Shown piece by piece: positions 8,807 to 16,858 of a DNA stretch of 64,000 nt (its first letter is position 1; every line of letters begins with the position of its first letter). The stretch is from Roseburia_D yibonii. Its GTDB lineage: Bacteria; Bacillota; Clostridia; Lachnospirales; Lachnospiraceae. The stretch lies in the NCBI RefSeq assembly GCF_014297335.1, contig NZ_JACOQH010000002.1, forward strand, positions 186,001 to 250,000. The letters run 5' to 3'. The position numbers and the translations under genes were made by a program. The notes below the pieces were generated by a model, which saw nothing but the letters and a program-made list of their open reading frames with translations, was not told the origin of the DNA and did not search any database.

Positions 8807-9904
8807 TTATGCGAGAAAATGGGACAGCAGATGAGCGGTATAGCTGCTTTGTGCTTTGCCATCGCAGGAAAAAGCATCCGGGTCGTAGGAAAAGTAAGAT
8901 GTTTTTTCTTTGTATTTCTGAAAAAAAGCAGGAGAAAACAGTTCCCGGTATTGCGGCAGGAAGGTTCCTTCCTTTTTTGTGTAACAGGTAGATGCTTTCG
9001 CCTGTGTGCGGTATTCTTTCTCGACATATACCGCTACACTTTTGTGGATCGCGACATCTTCCACAGGGAGATAATAATAGTTTTTATAATCCGGATAGAA
9101 ATATTTCAGAGAACCTTCGTAGAGCGGAACGGAAAGCGCAAACTGATCGTTTGCCAGACGCAGGAAAAGATCGTCCTTTCGGATGGATAACTGGCTTGGA
9201 AACGGGTGTGCTGCCGTTCCCTGGATCAGAAGCTCCCTGGCAGGTCTGCCGTCCACATCGGTGTAGGCGTGCGGAGCTGCGCCGGTGATGTGGTAATTGC
9301 CGCAGAAAAACTCATCATATGCCATAAGCTGGATCAACGGCAGCATACCGAGCACATCGTCGTGGTTGTGCAGGAGCAGGAGCGAAAGTGCGGCATCAGA
9401 GGGCGATTTTTTATAGTCCTCATAGACCGGAATCAGATCCCCGCCGCTTTTTTCGTCGTCCCGGCTGATATTTAAAAATGCCTCTAAGGTTTTCTGCTTA
9501 TAATTCGGAAGCCCGAGAACTTTTTTATATTTGGAAACAGATTTGAAAATATCAATATAGGTAAAATCAGGGAAAGGATCAGAGAGCTCAAGCTGACTGC
9601 ATTTCGCCTTTAAAAACGGAATGTCAAAACCAAGTCCGTTGAAGGACAGAATCGTATCAAAACGGGACAATAATGAGAAAAATTCGCTTAAAACCGCGGA
9701 CTGCTCCTTTGGATTTTCAGCAAAAAACTGCACAATATGAAAATCTTTATCATCACGATACCCGCATCCGATCAGATAAAGATCATTCCGGACTGCGGAA
9801 AATCCGGTAGTTTCAATGTCAAAAAAAATACTGTTTTGCGTAAAATATTTTTCTTCGAGCCGGTTGGCCGGTTGATAGGAAATGCTGTCTTTTTTTGTAA
9901 TCAT
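8807..9904 (-). CDS. RNase H-fold DEDD exonuclease, YprB-like
   Basis: A 365-residue protein with an RNase_H_2 (DEDD) domain in the first ~195 residues. The metal-binding residues are D29 and E31 in FFDIETTG, D94 in GLGFDIPF, and the HNHDD segment at 179-183. The family resembles B. subtilis YprB, a predicted 3'-5' exonuclease whose biological substrate is not known. The C-terminal ~170 residues match nothing I recognise. It is transcribed towards cheR, divergently from rnfC. Confidence 0.75.
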   Translation of the reverse strand: MITKKDSISYQPANRLEEKYFTQNSIFFDIETTGFSAVRNDLYLIGCGYRDDKDFHIVQFFAENPKEQSAVLSEFFSLLSRFDTILSFNGLGFDIPFLKAKCSQLELSDPFPDFTYIDIFKSVSKYKKVLGLPNYKQKTLEAFLNISRDDEKSGGDLIPVYEDYKKSPSDAALSLLLLHNHDDVLGMLPLIQLMAYDEFFCGNYHITGAAPHAYTDVDGRPARELLIQGTAAHPFPSQLSIRKDDLFLRLANDQFALSVPLYEGSLKYFYPDYKNYYYLPVEDVAIHKSVAVYVEKEYRTQAKASTCYTKKEGTFLPQYRELFSPAFFQKYKEKTSYFSYDPDAFSCDGKAQSSYTAHLLSHFLA

Positions 9905-9936
9905 AAAATGCCTCTTTTCCTGTTTTTGTGAGAGTA

Positions 9937-9945
9937 ATTATAGCA
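9937..9945 (-). promoter_or_regulatory. Extended -10 promoter of the exonuclease gene
   Basis: On the minus strand this reads TGCTATAAT, a perfect extended -10. No good -35 lies 17 bp further out. Confidence 0.5.
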
Positions 9946-10015
9946 TAAAATTGTTGATATTTCTGGAAAAAATACAAAAAAAATACAAATTTGATGTGGC
10001 TTCACAGCAATATTG

Positions 10016-10024
10016 TGTTATAAT
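10016..10024 (+). promoter_or_regulatory. Extended -10 promoter of the rnf operon
   Basis: TGTTATAAT, an extended -10, lies about 70 bp before the rnfC start. The -35 region is weak, so an activator or the extended -10 alone may drive it. Confidence 0.5.
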
Positions 10025-10095
10025 TATTACGTTAGTACAGTGGTATTGTACAAGTGAAAGAGATAACAATTTTAAGAGAAAGTGGGGCACGAAAA

Positions 10096-11415
10096 ATGGG
10101 TTTATTGACATTTAAAGGCGGTGTCCATCCCTATGAAGGAAAGGACTTATCCAAAGATACGCCGACACGTGAATTATTACCCAAAGGCGAACTGGTCTAT
10201 CCGGTATCTCAGCATATCGGGGCACCGGCAAAACCGATTGTTGCTGTTGGCGATACGGTATTGAAAGGCCAGATGATTGCAGAAGCAGGAGGCTTTGTAT
10301 CGTCTCCGATATTTTCATCGGTATCCGGAACGGTAAAAGCAATCGAGCCGCGCCGCGTTGCGGTAGGTGATATGGTGAATTCCATTATCATTGAAAATGA
10401 CGGTGAATACAAGGAGGTTTCCTATACACCGGTTGACGACATTGATTCACTTTCAAAAGAAGAGATCATTGAGCGTATTAAAAACGCAGGTGTTGTAGGT
10501 ATGGGTGGCGCAGGTTTCCCGACCCATGTAAAATTATCACCGAAAGAACCGGACAAGATCGACTATGTCATTGCAAACTGCGCGGAATGTGAGCCTTATC
10601 TGACATCGGATTACCGCAGAATGATGGAAGATCCGGAAAAATTAGTAGAAGGTATGCGCATCGCACTCAAGCTGTTTGACAATGCAAAGGGTGTGTTCGG
10701 TGTAGAGAACAACAAACCGGATTGTATTGAAAAGTTAAAAGAACTGGTAAAAGACGAACCGCGTATGGAAGTAGCGGAACTGATGACAAAGTACCCGCAG
10801 GGTGGTGAGCGTCAGCTGATCTACGCTGTCACAGGACGCGCGATCAATTCCAAGATGCTTCCTGCAGATGCAGGCTGTGTCGTAGACAACGTAGAGACAC
10901 TTGTTTCTGTTTACAATGCAGTAAAACTTGGTAAACCGGTTATGGAAAGAATCTTTACCGTAACAGGTGACGCAGTGAGCGAACCTTGTAATTTCCGTTT
11001 CAGTATCGGTATGAATTTCCAGGAACTTCTGGATGCGGCAGGCGGATTCAAAGAGCAGCCGGAAAAGATCATTGCAGGTGGTCCTATGATGGGATTTGCC
11101 CTGTTTGATCTTAATATCCCGACGACCAAAACAACATCTGCGCTGTTATGTCTGACCAAAGACGAAGTGGCAGAGTTCGCGGAATCTCCGTGTATCAACT
11201 GTGGACGCTGCGTAGAGGCCTGTCCGGAGCTGTTAGTTCCATCCAGACTTGCCAAATTCGCAAACAACGGTCTGTCCGATATGTTTGAAAAATGGAATGG
11301 TATGGAATGTGTTGAATGCGGCAGCTGCAGTTTTATCTGCCCGGCAAAGAGACAGCTTGCACAGTCCATCAAGACAATGAAAAAGACGATTATCGCAGAA
11401 AGAAAAAAGAAATAA
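10096..11415 (+). CDS. rnfC: Electron transport complex subunit RnfC
   Basis: A 439-residue peripheral subunit of the Rnf ferredoxin:NAD+ oxidoreductase; it binds NADH and FMN and passes electrons through two 4Fe-4S clusters. The N-terminal RnfC barrel-sandwich domain begins FKGGVHPYEGK. The NADH/FMN region has GMGGAGFPTHVK and the glutamate-rich NCAECEPYL. Near the C-terminus are two CxxCxxCxxxCP motifs, at about 366-377 and 405-416. The ATG at 10096 gives the conserved N-terminus; the GTG at 10054 is upstream in the leader. First gene of rnfCDGEAB. Confidence 0.93.
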   Translation: MGLLTFKGGVHPYEGKDLSKDTPTRELLPKGELVYPVSQHIGAPAKPIVAVGDTVLKGQMIAEAGGFVSSPIFSSVSGTVKAIEPRRVAVGDMVNSIIIENDGEYKEVSYTPVDDIDSLSKEEIIERIKNAGVVGMGGAGFPTHVKLSPKEPDKIDYVIANCAECEPYLTSDYRRMMEDPEKLVEGMRIALKLFDNAKGVFGVENNKPDCIEKLKELVKDEPRMEVAELMTKYPQGGERQLIYAVTGRAINSKMLPADAGCVVDNVETLVSVYNAVKLGKPVMERIFTVTGDAVSEPCNFRFSIGMNFQELLDAAGGFKEQPEKIIAGGPMMGFALFDLNIPTTKTTSALLCLTKDEVAEFAESPCINCGRCVEACPELLVPSRLAKFANNGLSDMFEKWNGMECVECGSCSFICPAKRQLAQSIKTMKKTIIAERKKK

Positions 11416-11445
11416 CTTAAATACAATAGAAAGAGGTGGATATTT

Positions 11446-12387
11446 GTGAGTGATTTATATCATGTTTCTTCATCACCACATGTGCGGGACAAAGATACAA
11501 CAAGCAAGATCATGTTGTATGTGATTATCGCATTATTACCAGCCAGCGTTTTTGGTATCATTAACTTCGGACTTCATGCTTTGGTCCTGATTCTGGTAAC
11601 CATTGCAAGCTGTGTGGCTACAGAATGGGTTTTTGAGAAAATAATACATAAAAAGAGTACAATAAATGACCTGAGTGCGGTTGTGACCGGACTTCTCCTG
11701 GCACTGAACCTTCCGCCGACACTTCCTTGGTGGGAAGCAGTGATCGGCGGTGTGTTCGCGATCGCGATCGTAAAAATGATGTTTGGCGGACTGGGACAGA
11801 ACTTCATGAACCCGGCGCTTGGCGCAAGATGTTTCCTTCTGATCGCGTTTGCGGCAGATATGACAAAATTCGCTTATGATGGTGTGACCGGAGCAACTCC
11901 GCTTGCACAGATCAGAAACGGTGAAGAAGTAAATGTTATGGACATGCTGATCGGACGTATCCCTGGAACCATCGGTGAGACATCTGTGATCTGCATCCTG
12001 ATCGGAGCGATCTTTTTGATCCTCATGGGCGTCATTGATCTTCGCATCCCGGGAACTTACATCGTAACATTTGTGATCTTCCTGCTGTTATTTGGCGGAC
12101 ATGGCTTTGACTGGAATTACATCGTAGCAGAGCTTTGCGGTGGTGGTCTGATGCTTGGTGCATTCTTCATGGCAACCGATTATGTGACATCACCGATCAC
12201 ACCGAGAGGACAGATTATCTTCGGTATCTGTCTTGGAATCCTGACCGGACTTTTCCGTGTCTGTGGTGCAAACGCAGAAGGTGTATCCTTCTCGATCATC
12301 TTATGCAACCTGTTTGTACCGATCATTGAGAAATTTACAATACCAAGAGCATTTGGTCAGGTAAAGGAGGGAAAGAAGAATGAATAA
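11446..12387 (+). CDS. rnfD: Electron transport complex subunit RnfD
   Basis: A 313-residue integral membrane subunit with roughly nine or ten hydrophobic helices. T151 in the motif TGAT (residues 148-151) is the expected site of covalent FMN attachment by ApbE, whose gene lies 3.3 kb after this one. The start is GTG with AAAGAGGTGG upstream. The 3' end overlaps rnfG by 8 nt, indicating translational coupling inside the complex. It is part of the Na+ or H+ pumping core. Confidence 0.93.
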   Translation: MSDLYHVSSSPHVRDKDTTSKIMLYVIIALLPASVFGIINFGLHALVLILVTIASCVATEWVFEKIIHKKSTINDLSAVVTGLLLALNLPPTLPWWEAVIGGVFAIAIVKMMFGGLGQNFMNPALGARCFLLIAFAADMTKFAYDGVTGATPLAQIRNGEEVNVMDMLIGRIPGTIGETSVICILIGAIFLILMGVIDLRIPGTYIVTFVIFLLLFGGHGFDWNYIVAELCGGGLMLGAFFMATDYVTSPITPRGQIIFGICLGILTGLFRVCGANAEGVSFSIILCNLFVPIIEKFTIPRAFGQVKEGKKNE

Positions 12388-12988
12388 GAAAATTGTTCAT
12401 GATGCCCTTATTTTAACGGCTTTCACATTGGTTCTCGGTCTGATCCTCGGACTCGTACATGAAATTACAAAGGCACCGATCGAAGCTGCAAACCTGGCTA
12501 CAACACAGGCAGCATATCAGAAAGTGTTTGAAGATGCGGATTCTTTCCAGGCAGTAGACGGATTTGACAAAGATGCCGCTACCGAAACAGTTGTGGCACA
12601 GGGATATGAAGATTCTGTTGATGATGCACAGGAAGCACTGGACACAAGCGGCAATGTCATCGGTTATGTTATTACCGTAACAGCCAAAGATGCCAGCCAG
12701 GCAAACATCACATTTTCCGTTGGTATCCAGAGCGATGGAACCGTAAACGGTTATTCCATTACAAGTATCAGTGAGACACCTGGTCTTGGTATGAAAGCGG
12801 AAGATGAAGATTTCTACTCACAGTTCCAGAACAAAAAAGTAGATTCTTTTGAAGTAGTAAAACAGGCACCTTCTTCTGATAATCAGATTGAGTCCATCTC
12901 TGGTGCGACCATTACTTCCAGAGCAATGGCAAATGGTGTAAATGCTGCACTTGCATATTTCAACAGTGATTTGGGAGGTGCACAGTAA
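12380..12988 (+). CDS. rnfG: Electron transport complex subunit RnfG
   Basis: A 202-residue protein with one N-terminal membrane anchor (about residues 8-28) and an extracytoplasmic FMN-binding domain. The flavinylation motif SGATITS is at 174-180, with T177 as the predicted FMN-threonine. GYVITVTAKD and GLGMKAEDEDF are typical FMN_bind segments. It overlaps rnfD by 8 nt, and its final base is the first base of the rnfE start codon, so all three are tightly coupled. Confidence 0.93.
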   Translation: MNKKIVHDALILTAFTLVLGLILGLVHEITKAPIEAANLATTQAAYQKVFEDADSFQAVDGFDKDAATETVVAQGYEDSVDDAQEALDTSGNVIGYVITVTAKDASQANITFSVGIQSDGTVNGYSITSISETPGLGMKAEDEDFYSQFQNKKVDSFEVVKQAPSSDNQIESISGATITSRAMANGVNAALAYFNSDLGGAQ

Positions 12989-13683
12989 TGAATAAAAATG
13001 TAGAACGTCTGTATAACGGTATTATTAAGGAAAACCCGACCTTCGTACTGATGCTTGGTATGTGTCCGACACTTGCGGTTACATCCTCAGCGATCAACGG
13101 ACTCGGAATGGGACTTTCCACAACCGTAGTACTTATTTTATCAAACCTTTTGATCTCAGCATTCCGTAAGGTGATCCCGGGCGGTGTCCGTATGCCGGCA
13201 TACATCGTGATCGTTGCGTCACTGGTTACCGTGGTACAGTTTATCATGGAAGCTTATACGCCGAGCCTGTCAGCATCCCTTGGTGTTTACATTCCACTTA
13301 TCGTAGTAAACTGTATCATCCTTGGACGTGCGGAAAGCTATGCATCCAAGAACCCGGTAGTACCGTCTATCTTTGACGGACTTGGAATGGGACTTGGATT
13401 TACCGTAGGACTTACCAGTATCGGTCTTGTCAGAGAGTTCCTTGGCGCCGGACAGCTTTTCGGTTTCCAGGTACTTTCTTTAAGCTGGTTTACACCGATC
13501 ACAATTTTCGTAATGGCACCTGGAGCATTCCTTGTACTTTCTTTCCTCGTAGCAGGAATGAACATCATCCGTAAGAAGATGGATGCAAAGGGAAAACCGC
13601 TTGCAGAGCCGTCTGGCTGCCTGACAGGAGATTGTGCATCCTGTGGTCAGTCTGCAATGTGTACCGGCAAAAAAGCAGAATAG
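12988..13683 (+). CDS. rnfE: Electron transport complex subunit RnfE
   Basis: A 231-residue integral membrane subunit with about six helices, of the RnfA/RnfE (NqrD/NqrE) family. Family signatures are NPTFVLMLGMCPTLAVT near the N-terminus and VNCIILGRAESYA. These subunits cradle an intramembrane iron-sulfur centre through conserved cysteines. The last ~22 residues form a hydrophilic tail with four cysteines (GCLTGDCASC, then AMC), beyond the membrane core, which may bind metal or form disulfides. Confidence 0.92.
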   Translation: MNKNVERLYNGIIKENPTFVLMLGMCPTLAVTSSAINGLGMGLSTTVVLILSNLLISAFRKVIPGGVRMPAYIVIVASLVTVVQFIMEAYTPSLSASLGVYIPLIVVNCIILGRAESYASKNPVVPSIFDGLGMGLGFTVGLTSIGLVREFLGAGQLFGFQVLSLSWFTPITIFVMAPGAFLVLSFLVAGMNIIRKKMDAKGKPLAEPSGCLTGDCASCGQSAMCTGKKAE

Positions 13684-13697
13684 GGGGATAGATACAG

Positions 13698-14273
13698 ATG
13701 AAAGAATTAATTTTACTTGCAGTTGGAGCTGCAATCGTAAACAACGTTGTATTAAGTCAGTTCCTTGGTATCTGTCCGTTCTTAGGTGTATCCAAGAAAA
13801 CAGAGACAGCTGCCGGCATGGGCGGAGCGGTAATTTTCGTAATTACGATCTCGTCCTTTATCACGGCACTGATTTACAAGTTTATCCTGTTACCGTTAAA
13901 TATTGATTATCTGAAGACAATCGTATACATCCTTGTGATTGCGGCACTCGTTCAGTTTGTAGAAATGTTTTTGAAAAAATCAATGCCTCCATTGTATGAG
14001 TCATTGGGCGTATATCTGCCACTTATCACAACAAACTGTGCGGTACTTGGTGTCTGCCTGACCAACGTTACAAAGGAATATGGTATCTTGGAAAGCGTGA
14101 TCAACGGTTTTGCAACAGCATTCGGATTTTTCATTGCTATTGTACTTATGGCTGGACTTCGTGAAAAGATTGAATATAATGATATCCCGAAGACATTTCA
14201 GGGAACAGCGATCGTTTTGATCACAGCTTGCCTGATGTCAATCGCATTTATGGGATTTTCAGGTATGATTTAG
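13698..14273 (+). CDS. rnfA: Electron transport complex subunit RnfA
   Basis: A 191-residue, six-helix membrane protein, paralogous to RnfE with inverted topology. NNVVLSQFLGICPFLGVS near the N-terminus and ITTNCAVLGVCLTN in the middle hold the cysteines that ligate the intramembrane cluster. The spacing to rnfE and rnfB is 14 and 13 bp. Length and order match clostridial rnf operons. Confidence 0.94.
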   Translation: MKELILLAVGAAIVNNVVLSQFLGICPFLGVSKKTETAAGMGGAVIFVITISSFITALIYKFILLPLNIDYLKTIVYILVIAALVQFVEMFLKKSMPPLYESLGVYLPLITTNCAVLGVCLTNVTKEYGILESVINGFATAFGFFIAIVLMAGLREKIEYNDIPKTFQGTAIVLITACLMSIAFMGFSGMI

Positions 14274-14286
14274 GAGGGAAAATAAA

Positions 14287-15078
14287 ATGAGCGTAACAGC
14301 GATTATTACTGCAGCCATTGTAGTTGGATGCGTAGGTATTCTTATTGGATTTTTCCTTGGAATCGCCGGAGAAAAGTTCAAAGTAGAAGTAGATGAGAGA
14401 GAAGAAGCCATTCTTGGCGTTCTTCCGGGAAACAACTGTGGTGGTTGTGGTTATGCCGGATGTTCCGGTCTTGCTGCTGCAATCGTAAAGGGTGAAGCTC
14501 CGGTCAATCAGTGTCCGGTCGGTGGAGCTCCGGTTGCCGCTAAAGTTGGTGAGATCATGGGCGTCAAGGCAGAAGAAGGCGCAAAACAGGTTGCCTTTGT
14601 AAAATGTGCAGGAAACTGTGAAAAGGCAAATCGTGATTATGAGTATACCGGTGTGGAAGATTGCGCGGCAATGGCATTCGTACCGAATGGCGGACCAAAA
14701 TCCTGTAACTATGGCTGTCTTGGATATGGCAGCTGTGTAAAGGCTTGTCCGTTTGACGCGATCCATATCGTAGACGGTATCGCAAAGGTTGACAAAGAAG
14801 TATGTAAAGCCTGTGGTAAATGTGTTGCGGCATGTCCGAAACATTTGATCGAACTGGTACCGTATGATGCAAAACATCTGGTACAGTGCAGTTCCAAAGA
14901 TAAAGGTAAAGACGTTATGAAAGCATGCTCTGTCGGATGTATCGGCTGTCATCTCTGTGAGAAGAACTGCCCGAGCGACGCGGTTCATGTGATTGACAAT
15001 GTTGCTTATATTGATCAGACAAAGTGTACCGGCTGTGGCGTATGTGCGCAGAAGTGCCCGAAGAAGATCATTTTATAG
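14287..15078 (+). CDS. rnfB: Electron transport complex subunit RnfB, polyferredoxin
   Basis: A 263-residue protein that takes electrons from ferredoxin. An N-terminal membrane anchor (about 5-27) is followed by a 4Fe-4S domain with C51, C54, C59 and C76 (NNCGGCGYAGC). Several ferredoxin motifs follow: GCLGYGSCVKACP, CKACGKCVAACP, CIGCHLCEKNCP and CTGCGVCAQKCP. The number of clusters is therefore high, as in Acetobacterium and Clostridium RnfB. It ends the operon, followed by a terminator. Confidence 0.94.
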   Translation: MSVTAIITAAIVVGCVGILIGFFLGIAGEKFKVEVDEREEAILGVLPGNNCGGCGYAGCSGLAAAIVKGEAPVNQCPVGGAPVAAKVGEIMGVKAEEGAKQVAFVKCAGNCEKANRDYEYTGVEDCAAMAFVPNGGPKSCNYGCLGYGSCVKACPFDAIHIVDGIAKVDKEVCKACGKCVAACPKHLIELVPYDAKHLVQCSSKDKGKDVMKACSVGCIGCHLCEKNCPSDAVHVIDNVAYIDQTKCTGCGVCAQKCPKKIIL

Positions 15079-15094
15079 TAAAAATTGGAAAACG

Positions 15095-15130
15095 AAAAAG
15101 AGGGATGCATGAAAGTGCATTCCTCTTTTG
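15095..15130 (+). terminator. Terminator of the rnf operon
   Basis: AAAAAGAGGxATGCA pairs with TGCATTCCTCTTTT around a 6-nt loop (GAAAG region), about 20 bp after the rnfB stop. Confidence 0.75.
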
Positions 15131-15175
15131 TATTACAGCAATGGGCAGCAATGTGACTGAAAAAAGTGGAATATA

Positions 15176-15189
15176 TGAAAATGTTTTCA
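15176..15189. promoter_or_regulatory. Candidate cre (CcpA) operator
   Basis: TGAAAATGTTTTCA differs from the cre consensus TGWAANCGNTNWCA only at the central C (here T). It sits in an 18-bp palindrome, TATGAAAA-TG-TTTTCATA (15174-15191), about 145 bp before the likely start point of the Crh-like gene. The rest of 15131-15300 holds no gene I can support. Confidence 0.4.
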
Positions 15190-15300
15190 TACATATGACA
15201 ACATCACTTTCCAAAAACATGCAGAAAAAACGGGAAAAATGTCAGAAAAGCACATATTTATCGGAAAATATTGCCATACTGACAAATCTTTGAGCAGTGG

Positions 15301-15329
15301 TTGTAAATAGATATGTTTCAGTGTATATT
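15301..15329 (+). promoter_or_regulatory. Sigma-A promoter of the Crh-like gene
   Basis: TTGTAA, 17-bp spacer, TATATT; transcription would start near 15336. Confidence 0.55.
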
Positions 15330-15371
15330 TATTAAGTAATGAATTTATGTAGGAAAAGGGTATTGGATGTT

Positions 15372-15608
15372 ATGAAAAAGGTGAATGTATTATTGAATTC
15401 CCCGGAAAAAGTGGGAAAATTTATTCAGATTCTGCAAAAATTTAACTGCAACTTTGATCTCGAATCCGGACGCGGATGTGTGGATGCAAAGTCAATGATC
15501 GGCGTGATGAGCCTGAATCTGAAAAAGTGTGCGCAGTTATCCATACATGCGGATGATGCTGAGGCGGGAAAGATCATTCAGAATATACAGGACTATGTGG
15601 TAGAATAG
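15372..15608 (+). CDS. HPr-family protein without the catalytic histidine, Crh-like
   Basis: A 78-residue HPr fold. The segment KSMIGVMSLNL (40-50) matches the HPr kinase recognition region, with S41 at the place of HPr Ser46. The N-terminal part has NSPEKVGKF where HPr has GIHARPA, and the only histidine in the protein is H59. It therefore cannot carry phosphate from enzyme I but could be phosphorylated on serine, the same pattern as Bacillus Crh, a CcpA co-effector. The ATG at 15372 follows AGGAAAAGGG by about 11 bases; TTG at 15363 and ATG at 15339 are alternatives. Monocistronic, with its own promoter and terminator. Confidence 0.72.
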   Translation: MKKVNVLLNSPEKVGKFIQILQKFNCNFDLESGRGCVDAKSMIGVMSLNLKKCAQLSIHADDAEAGKIIQNIQDYVVE

Positions 15609-15616
15609 ACTGTATC

Positions 15617-15656
15617 AAAAAGGACTTTTACCTTTGGGGTGAAAGTCCTTTTTGTA
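15617..15656. terminator. Bidirectional terminator between the Crh-like gene and apbE
   Basis: AAAAAGGACTTTxACC and GGTGAAAGTCCTTTTT pair around TTTGG. A-run and T-run flanks let it serve both converging genes. Confidence 0.8.
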
Positions 15657-15669
15657 ACAGCGTTTTTTG

Positions 15670-16692
15670 TTATTCCTGCATCATTTGGAATGGAATGGTG
15701 GTTCCGATACCGGAAGAAGTATGAAGCTCTCCATCGGACGTGATAAAGATTGCTTCGGTGTCAGGAAGTGATTCGATCAGTTTCATTCCGTCTTCCAGTC
15801 CGAGGGAAAAACAGGTGGTGCTCAGTCCGTCCCCGTCAACAGAACGGGAGCAGATGATCGTGACGCCGGTCAGATCATTTTCATAAGGATATCCGGTTTT
15901 CGGATTCAAAAGATGGTGATACAACACACCGTCTTTTTTGAAATACCGTTCATAGACGCCGGAGCTGACTACGGTACCATCCGGGATGGATACGGTGGCA
16001 AGTGCGGTTCCGGTATCCGAGAATGGCTTTTGGATGCCGATCCGGTAGTCAGAACCGTCCTCTTTTGGCCCAATGATTAAAACGTTGCCGCCAAGATTGA
16101 TAATGCCGCTTGTGATCCCGTTCTCGTTCAAGTAGGCCTTCATTTTATCGGCGATGAAGCCTTTGGCAATGCCGCCGAGGTCGATCGCTTCGTCTGGATC
16201 ATTTAAGGTAACGGTATTTCCGGACACCGTTATGTTCTGATAGTTGATGGTGGATACCGCAGAGGCGATGGCATCGGCATCCGGTACGATACCCGGATTT
16301 TCGGAAAAATCCCAGAGAGAGGAAAGCTTTCCGATCGTGATGTCAAACTGTCCGCTGCTTAAAGTGCCGTAATCGATCCCTTCCCGGATCAGTTCTGCTG
16401 TCTCGGGGGAGACGGTGACCGGAGATCCGTTCGCGGCGTTGATCTTTGAAACATCGCTTGATTCGATCGTGGCACTGAGCAGATTTTCATATTTGTCCGC
16501 CAATGCAAAACATCCATCGAGGTAGTCGGCATCATCCGAATTATAGAGCGTGATCTTGATCACAGTATCAAAATAAAATCCTGTTTTGGAGATAGAGGTA
16601 TCGGTCTCTTCGACAGAAGAATTCCGGTAGACACCATAGATCAGCCCCGCGAAAACGAGAATGCCGAGAACAGACAATATTTTTTTACGCAT
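15670..16692 (-). CDS. apbE: FAD:protein FMN transferase ApbE
   Basis: A 340-residue flavin transferase that uses FAD and Mg2+ to attach FMN to threonine in the S/T-G-A-T motif of target proteins outside the membrane. A hydrophobic N-terminal segment (residues 5-22) acts as signal or anchor; no lipobox cysteine is evident. Motifs are DLGGIAKGFIAD, INLGGNVL and HHLLNPKTGYP. Its obvious substrates are RnfD T151 and RnfG T177, encoded just upstream on the other strand. AAAGGA lies 10 bases before the ATG. Confidence 0.93.
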   Translation of the reverse strand: MRKKILSVLGILVFAGLIYGVYRNSSVEETDTSISKTGFYFDTVIKITLYNSDDADYLDGCFALADKYENLLSATIESSDVSKINAANGSPVTVSPETAELIREGIDYGTLSSGQFDITIGKLSSLWDFSENPGIVPDADAIASAVSTINYQNITVSGNTVTLNDPDEAIDLGGIAKGFIADKMKAYLNENGITSGIINLGGNVLIIGPKEDGSDYRIGIQKPFSDTGTALATVSIPDGTVVSSGVYERYFKKDGVLYHHLLNPKTGYPYENDLTGVTIICSRSVDGDGLSTTCFSLGLEDGMKLIESLPDTEAIFITSDGELHTSSGIGTTIPFQMMQE

Positions 16693-16858
16693 AAGCTATA
16701 ATTCCTTTTCTATTCATTTGTTTTACACCTATCTAAGATAGCACAACCGCGCGGAGTAGACAAGATGCGATAAAAATGAAATAGGAGATGATTTTTCGGG
16801 GGAGATATGGTAAAGTATATAGTTAGTGAATATTAAGAAAATAATGAGGCCTTATAAA

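Noticed and set aside
10112..10412. Minus-strand open frames inside rnfC
   Set aside because: They mirror a well-conserved + gene, have no ribosome sites and encode no recognisable domain.
15142..15293. A 50-codon open frame between rnfB and the Crh-like gene
   Set aside because: There is no ribosome site, composition is unlike the neighbours, and the cre-like palindrome lies within it. It is more likely regulatory DNA.
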